Assembly: GCA_958435945.1 (NCBI GenBank)
Contig: CAUBIC010000004.1
Span: 1-64,000, forward strand
DNA length: 64,000 bases
Direction: 5' to 3'
DNA from: an uncultured Collinsella sp.
GTDB lineage: Bacteria; Actinomycetota; Coriobacteriia; Coriobacteriales; Coriobacteriaceae
The translations under genes and the position numbers were made by a program. The notes beneath the pieces were generated by a model. It was not told where the DNA came from and searched no databases. It worked only from the letters and a program-made list of their open reading frames with translations. Shown here piece by piece: positions 59,343 to 64,000 of this stretch (within the stretch, counting starts at the first letter, position 1; each line of letters opens with the position of its first letter).

Positions 59343-61439
59343 ATGGCAGACGCTAAGGATTTCCTGTTTGAGATCGGTACGGAGGAAATGCCCTCTGCAC
59401 CGCTGAACAATGCCGTCAAGCAGCTTGGCACTATGATCGCCAAGGGTCTCGATGAGGCCGGTCTGGCCCACGGTGAGGTCCGCGTGATCTCGAGCCCGCG
59501 TCGCCTGGCTGCGCTCGTGGCTAACGTCGCCACCGCGACCGATGAGGTTCACGAGGTCAAGCGCGGTCCCGCGGCCAACATCGCCTTCGATGCCGACGGT
59601 AACGCCACCAAGGCCGCCCAGGGCTTCGCCCGCAAGTGCGGTGTGGCTGCCGAGGATCTGGTCCGTCGCGAGGACACCGACGGCCGTGAGTACGTATTTG
59701 CCGAGAAGAACATTCCTTCCGCCCCGGCCACCCCGATTCTGACGGCCCTGTGCGAGAAGACCATCGCCGGCCTGCAGTGGCCCAACTACCGCTCTCAGCG
59801 CTGGGGCCACGAGCACGCCACGTTCGTGCGTCCGGTCCGCTGGATCTGCTGCCTTTTGGGCGGGGATGTCGTGCCCGTGTCCTTTGCCGATGTGACGAGT
59901 GGCAACACCACGCGCGGCCACCGCGTGCTTGGTCCCGGTGACCATGTGGTCGCCAGCCCCGCTGTTTACGAGCAGGTGCTCGAGGACGCCGGCGTGCTTT
60001 CTGCCGAGCGCCGTCGTGAGGCCATCCTTGCCGGTATCGCCGAGGTCGAGGCTGCGCGCCCCGGCTGCCACGTCGATACGCCCAAGAAGGTCTTTGAGGA
60101 GGTCATCAACCTCTGCGAGTGGCCGACGGTGCTCGTCGGTACCTTCGATGAGGAGTTCCTCAAGGTGCCGCACGAGATCATCTGCGAGTCTATGCTCACC
60201 AACCAGCGCTACTTCCCGATCTATGACGGCGAGGGCAAGCTGACGCGTGAGTTCGTGGTCGTCTCCAACAGTAAGCCCGAGAATGCCGAGCGCGTGATCG
60301 ACGGCAACGAGCGTGTCGTGCGCGCCCGCCTGGACGACGCCAAGTTCTTCTACGAGGAGGATCTGAAGATCTCCCTCGACGAGTTCCGCGAGCGTCTGGC
60401 CAAGGTCGCCTTCCAGGAGAAGCTCGGCAGTGTGCTCGCCAAGTCCGAGCGTATTGAGCAGCTCGCGCTCGCCATCGCCCGCGAGGCCCATCTGGGCGCC
60501 CACCTTGCCGCCGATGCCGCTCGCGCCGCTCACCTGTGCAAGGCCGACCTTGTATCCAACGCCGTCGTTGAGTTCACGAGCCAGCAGGGCGTTATGGGCG
60601 GTTATTACGCTTCCGCGATGGGGGAGAACGACGAGGTCGCTCACGCTATTCGCGATCACTATCGTCCCCGCTTTGCCGGCGACGAGCTACCCGAGGGCAC
60701 CGCTGGCTGCATCGTGGCTTGCGCCGACAAGCTCGATACCATTGCCGGCATCTTTGCCATCGGCGAGCCCCCGACCGGCTCTTCCGACCCGTACGCGCTG
60801 CGTCGTGCCGCCATCGGCATCATCAATATCCTGCGCGACCGTCTGCCGATCGACCCCACGTCGCTCATCGACTTTGCGCTCGAGCTCTATAGCGAGCAGG
60901 GCATTGAGTTCGACGCCGCCGAGGTCGCCCAGCAGGTTCGCGACTTCTTCCACGGCCGTTTGGTGAGCATGGCCCGCGACGAGAAGATCCCGGCCGACAC
61001 CGTTGCCGCCGTTTCCGCGGTGCACATCATTGCCCCGTCGGTCTTCTTCGCCCGCTGCGCCGCCCTCGATGAGGCCCGCAAGAACGACGCCGAGACCTTC
61101 GACAACCTTGCAACCGCCTACGCCCGCGCGGCGCACATCTCCAAGCCCGAGCTGGGCGCGGAGTACGATCGCGCCCTGATGGGCGAGGTCGAGCTTGCGC
61201 TTGCCGACGCCTCCGAGGCCGCTCAGACCGCCGTCGATGCCGCTCTCGCCGCTGAGGATTATCCTTCCGCGTTTGCCGCCCTCGCCGCCCTGCGCGCGCC
61301 CATCGACCGTTTCTTCGACGAGGTTATGGTCATGGACAAGGACGAGCAGCTCCGCGATAATCGCCTTAAGCTGCTTAACCGCTTCGAGGCCGTTTTCTCC
61401 GGCATCGCCAACATCGGTGAGCTTGCCCGCAAAAAGTAA
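59343..61439 (+). CDS. glyS: Glycyl-tRNA synthetase beta subunit
   Basis: The 698-residue tRNA-recognition subunit. It starts DFLFEIGTEEMPSAPL, has KRGPAANIAFDADGNATKAA, WGHEHATFVRPVRWICCLL and EHATF, and a C-terminal anticodon-binding-like domain with RAPIDRFFDEVMVMDKDEQLR. It pairs with glyQ directly upstream. Confidence 0.97.
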   Translation: MADAKDFLFEIGTEEMPSAPLNNAVKQLGTMIAKGLDEAGLAHGEVRVISSPRRLAALVANVATATDEVHEVKRGPAANIAFDADGNATKAAQGFARKCGVAAEDLVRREDTDGREYVFAEKNIPSAPATPILTALCEKTIAGLQWPNYRSQRWGHEHATFVRPVRWICCLLGGDVVPVSFADVTSGNTTRGHRVLGPGDHVVASPAVYEQVLEDAGVLSAERRREAILAGIAEVEAARPGCHVDTPKKVFEEVINLCEWPTVLVGTFDEEFLKVPHEIICESMLTNQRYFPIYDGEGKLTREFVVVSNSKPENAERVIDGNERVVRARLDDAKFFYEEDLKISLDEFRERLAKVAFQEKLGSVLAKSERIEQLALAIAREAHLGAHLAADAARAAHLCKADLVSNAVVEFTSQQGVMGGYYASAMGENDEVAHAIRDHYRPRFAGDELPEGTAGCIVACADKLDTIAGIFAIGEPPTGSSDPYALRRAAIGIINILRDRLPIDPTSLIDFALELYSEQGIEFDAAEVAQQVRDFFHGRLVSMARDEKIPADTVAAVSAVHIIAPSVFFARCAALDEARKNDAETFDNLATAYARAAHISKPELGAEYDRALMGEVELALADASEAAQTAVDAALAAEDYPSAFAALAALRAPIDRFFDEVMVMDKDEQLRDNRLKLLNRFEAVFSGIANIGELARKK

Positions 61440-61473
61440 GCTAGCCTGCGCATAAGCGCAAAAGGAGCCCCGC

Positions 61474-62349
61474 ATGGATTGCCCGGTCACCGCTCGTCCC
61501 ACCGTTATCGTTATCTCCGACTCGCTTGGAGATACCGCTTGTGAGGTGGTGCTTGCGGCGTCCGGGCAATTTGATGAAGGGGCTTTTCATCTATTGCGCC
61601 TGCCCAAGGTGAACTCGGTGGAGCAGGTAAAGTCGTTTGTGGGTCCGCGCGTCGATGCGGATCATCGCGATATTGCCGTGTTCCACACTATCGTCGACCC
61701 AGCGCTTCGCGCCCGCGTGCTCGATTATCTGGGCATGCTGCACATTCGCTCGGTCGACCTGATCGGCCCGACGCTTGCCGTGCTGTCGTCGCTTATTGGC
61801 GTGCCTCCCAAGGGCGTTGCGGGTGTGATTCACAAGACCGACGATCGCTATTTCCATCGTATCGAGGCTATGGAGTATTTCGTTGAGCACGATGACGGGC
61901 GCGGCTGCGATGATCTGTCGGATGCCGATATCGTGCTGCTGGGTGTATCCCGCACGTCCAAGACGCCGCTGTCGATGTATTTGGCCTATCAGGGCTACAA
62001 GGTCGCCAACGTTCCGTTGGCCCAGGGCATAGAGCCGCCCAAGTCGATTTACGAGGTCGATCCGATGCGCCTGTTCGGTCTGATTTCGACCGTCGATGTG
62101 ATTGCCGAGATTCGCGATAGCCGCCTGGGCGACGACTATGCCCGCGCCGTCGCCGGCTCTTATGCCGAGCCCGAGAGCGTGCGCGGCGAGCTCGAGGAGG
62201 CTCGTGCCCTCATGAAACGTCTGGGTTGCTTTGTGGTGCGCACCGACGGCAAGGCGATCGAGGAGAGTGCCTCCGAGATCATTGCCCACCTCGAAGAAAT
62301 TCAAGAGGCAAGAGCCCGCCGTGCCGCCCGCCGCACCCAACAAAGCTAG
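61474..62349 (+). CDS. Pyruvate,phosphate dikinase regulatory protein (DUF299 family)
   Basis: A 291-residue bifunctional kinase/phosphorylase that switches PPDK on and off by phosphorylating a Thr next to its catalytic His. It has VIVISDSLGDTACEVVLAA at the start and the P-loop-like GVSRTSKTPLSMYLAYQGY near residue 163, then NVPLAQGIEPP. The target gene ppdK is 266 bp downstream on the same strand, making PPDK, not PEP synthase, the likely partner. AAAAGGAG precedes the ATG. Confidence 0.93.
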   Translation: MDCPVTARPTVIVISDSLGDTACEVVLAASGQFDEGAFHLLRLPKVNSVEQVKSFVGPRVDADHRDIAVFHTIVDPALRARVLDYLGMLHIRSVDLIGPTLAVLSSLIGVPPKGVAGVIHKTDDRYFHRIEAMEYFVEHDDGRGCDDLSDADIVLLGVSRTSKTPLSMYLAYQGYKVANVPLAQGIEPPKSIYEVDPMRLFGLISTVDVIAEIRDSRLGDDYARAVAGSYAEPESVRGELEEARALMKRLGCFVVRTDGKAIEESASEIIAHLEEIQEARARRAARRTQQS

Positions 62350-62409
62350 CTTATTGGATTAGCTTAAAAAACCTGATACTGATAAAGCGATTTAGCAAAT
62401 AACTTGCAT

Positions 62410-62615
62410 TTGACCTGCGAGTTTCTTGTAGTGGTATCTCCATAAGGTAACCACCTTTACCTACCGTTTACCGCTAGTTTTAGCACGTTTACCAAACCTC
62501 GTATCCTCTGCTCAAGCCCGTTCAAATCCCGCCGTATAGTTCCCTCACGGCCCGCATCCGGTGGGTCGATTCGTCACCACGGTCGCGCGCGAGAGCGCAT
62601 GGAAGGGGAAGTATC
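62410..62615 (+). promoter_or_regulatory. ppdK upstream region with phased TTTACC repeats
   Basis: TTTACC occurs at 62456-62461, 62467-62472 and 62488-62493, spaced 11 and 21 bp, about one and two helical turns. A TTGACC at 62410-62415 could be a -35, but the -10 is weak. GGTAAC at 62446-62451 is an inverted relative. The gap is otherwise empty, with no gene seen. Confidence 0.4.
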
Positions 62616-64000
62616 GTGAGCGATTGCAAGAGGGTTTACCGTTTTGGAACCGATGCCCAGGGCACTTGTGTCACCGAGGGCGACAAGTCCATGAACTTCG
62701 TGCTTGGCGGCAAAGGCGCAAACCTTGCCGAGATGAGCCGTATCGGCCTGCCGGTTCCCGGTGGCTTTACCATTACCTGCCAGACCTGCGTCGAGTACTC
62801 TGGCGCCGGCAACGTGTGGCCCGTGGGCGCGCTCGACGAGATCGTTGCCGCCGAGGCCGACCTCGAGGCCCGCTGCGGCAAGAAGCGAGGCGACGCCCGT
62901 GATCCGCTGCTCGTCTCGGTGCGCTCGGGTGCTCCGTTCTCCATGCCCGGCATGATGGACACGGTCCTCAACTTAGGCCTCAACGACGACTCCGTTCAGG
63001 GACTCATCGCCCAGACGCAAAACCCGCGTTTTGCCTGGGATAGCTACCGCCGCTTTATTCAGATGTTCTCCAACGTCGTTATGGGTGTCGATGCCGACTT
63101 GTTCGAGAACGCGCTGACCCAGGCACGCCTGGTTTCCGGCGTTCGCGTCGATTCCGAGCTTTCGGCCGAAGACCTGCAGGAGCTCGTCGAGACCTTTAAG
63201 AGCATTTTCTCCGAGAACGTCGAGGTCGCCCTGTATCCCGAGCTCGAGGTCGCCGACGGCAAGCCCGTCTTCCCGCACGATCCGGAGCTTCAGTTGCGCC
63301 TTGCCATCCAGGCCGTCTTTGGCAGCTGGATGAACGAGCGCGCCTGCATCTACCGCAAGCAGCATGGCATTTCTGACGAGCTCGGCACCGCCGTCAACGT
63401 GCAGGCTATGGCCTTTGGCAACAAGGGGGAGACCTCTGCGACCGGCGTCGCTTTTACGCGCAACCCGGCCGACGGCACCAAGGAGTTCTATGGTGACTTT
63501 TTGGTTAATGCCCAGGGCGAGGATGTCGTCGCCGGCATCCGCAACACCGAGCCCATCGCCGACCTCAAGAACACTTCGGGCCTCGAGTCTGCAGGTGAGG
63601 AACTCGAGCGCGTGTTCCTGACGCTCGAAGATCATTACCGCGATATGTGCGACATCGAGTTCACCATCGAGCAGGGCAAGCTCTGGATGCTCCAGACCCG
63701 CGTGGGCAAGCGTACCGCAACCGCCGCTCTGCGCATCGCTATCGAGATGGTCGAGGAGGGTCTGATCACCCGCGAGGAGGCCGTGAGCCGCATCGATCCC
63801 GCGCAGCTCGACCAGCTCCTGCATCCACAGTTCGATGCCTCCAAGAAGTACGAGGCTCTGGCTTGCGGCCTTAACGCCAGCCCTGGTGCCGCCGTGGGCG
63901 AGGTCGTGTTCTCGAGCGACGATGCCGTCGCGCGCGCCAACGAGGGCCACAAGGTCATTTTGGTTCGCTGGGAGACCAACCCCGATGACCTGAAGGGCAT
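62616..64000 (+). CDS. ppdK: Pyruvate,phosphate dikinase, 3' truncated by window edge
   Basis: Interconverts pyruvate, ATP and phosphate with PEP, AMP and pyrophosphate. About 461 of roughly 880-900 residues are visible: the ATP-grasp domain with GGKGANLAEMSRIGLPVPGGF, SVRSGAPFSMPGMMDTVLNLG, the QMFSNVVMGV helix, and GNKGETSATGVAFTRNPADG. The window ends just before the phospho-histidine domain (TSHAA). The GTG at 62616 has GGAAGGGGA upstream. The regulatory protein gene is next door. Confidence 0.95.
   Translation, partial: MSDCKRVYRFGTDAQGTCVTEGDKSMNFVLGGKGANLAEMSRIGLPVPGGFTITCQTCVEYSGAGNVWPVGALDEIVAAEADLEARCGKKRGDARDPLLVSVRSGAPFSMPGMMDTVLNLGLNDDSVQGLIAQTQNPRFAWDSYRRFIQMFSNVVMGVDADLFENALTQARLVSGVRVDSELSAEDLQELVETFKSIFSENVEVALYPELEVADGKPVFPHDPELQLRLAIQAVFGSWMNERACIYRKQHGISDELGTAVNVQAMAFGNKGETSATGVAFTRNPADGTKEFYGDFLVNAQGEDVVAGIRNTEPIADLKNTSGLESAGEELERVFLTLEDHYRDMCDIEFTIEQGKLWMLQTRVGKRTATAALRIAIEMVEEGLITREEAVSRIDPAQLDQLLHPQFDASKKYEALACGLNASPGAAVGEVVFSSDDAVARANEGHKVILVRWETNPDDLKG

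Noticed and set aside
62343..62380. A terminator after the PPDK regulator gene
   Set aside because: A weak 6-bp stem is followed by A residues on the plus strand, which does not fit an intrinsic terminator.
1..64000. CRISPR array, insertion sequence, integrase or prophage
   Set aside because: No regularly spaced repeats, transposase or phage-like proteins were found. AT-rich DNA in the first 21 kb is explained by surface-polysaccharide genes.

Overview
The window looks like chromosome from a high-GC Gram-positive bacterium of the Coriobacteriia, most likely Collinsella or a close relative. This rests on GC-rich housekeeping genes with many TTG and GTG starts behind strong purine-rich ribosome binding sites, the gene orders mreBCD-PBP2-rodA and rplU-rpmA-obgE-nadD-yqeK-rsfS, a fused AroE-AroK enzyme, and family resemblance from memory. 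No database search was possible, so the genus is an inference.

Region 1 (1-24058) is a cell-surface polysaccharide locus that is mostly AT-rich. It begins in the 3' end of a cell-wall glucosaminidase with tandem repeats. It then makes GDP-mannose and a GDP-6-deoxyhexose (manC, phosphomannomutase, gmd, rmd) and dTDP-6-deoxyhexoses (rfbA, rfbB, an rfbC/rfbD-like fusion, a separate SDR). It also holds glycosyltransferases, a Wzx-type flippase, an O-acyltransferase, a GT2/DUF2304/large membrane protein module, two GlfT2-like galactofuranosyltransferases and a Wzm/Wzt-type ABC exporter. UDP-galactopyranose mutase (glf) follows after a tRNA-Arg. Together these predict a rhamnose- or deoxytalose-containing polymer plus a galactofuran, exported by two possible routes. 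GC content changes abruptly inside three genes: the glucosaminidase, rfbB and the rfbC fusion. This suggests the serotype-specific DNA was exchanged by recombination in conserved sequence.

Region 2 (24399-34256, all minus strand) carries glf and then a nearly complete route from the first shikimate step to prephenate, phenylpyruvate and hydroxyphenylpyruvate: aroF, tyrA, aroB, aroA, aroC, pheA, aroE-aroK and aroQ, read in that order. A terminator-like hairpin lies just upstream of aroF. A long inverted repeat separates aroC from pheA, and a terminator separates aroE-aroK from aroQ.

Region 3 (34388-50228) has a second tRNA-Arg, a P-type cation ATPase, a zinc-ribbon membrane protein, a cyclophilin, a TPR membrane protein, the rod-shape/elongasome genes mreB, mreC, mreD, PBP2 and rodA, an uncharacterised membrane protein, and a radical SAM pair.

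Region 4 (50225-64000) is core translation and metabolism: rplU, rpmA, obgE, nadD, yqeK, rsfS; dinB on the opposite strand; rpsP, a KH protein, rimM, trmD, lepB; glyQ, glyS; the PPDK regulatory protein; and the 5' part of ppdK, cut by the window edge. No CRISPR array, insertion sequence, integrase or prophage was seen. The only stretch over 300 bases without a protein gene is 24059-24398, which holds a tRNA and three hairpins.
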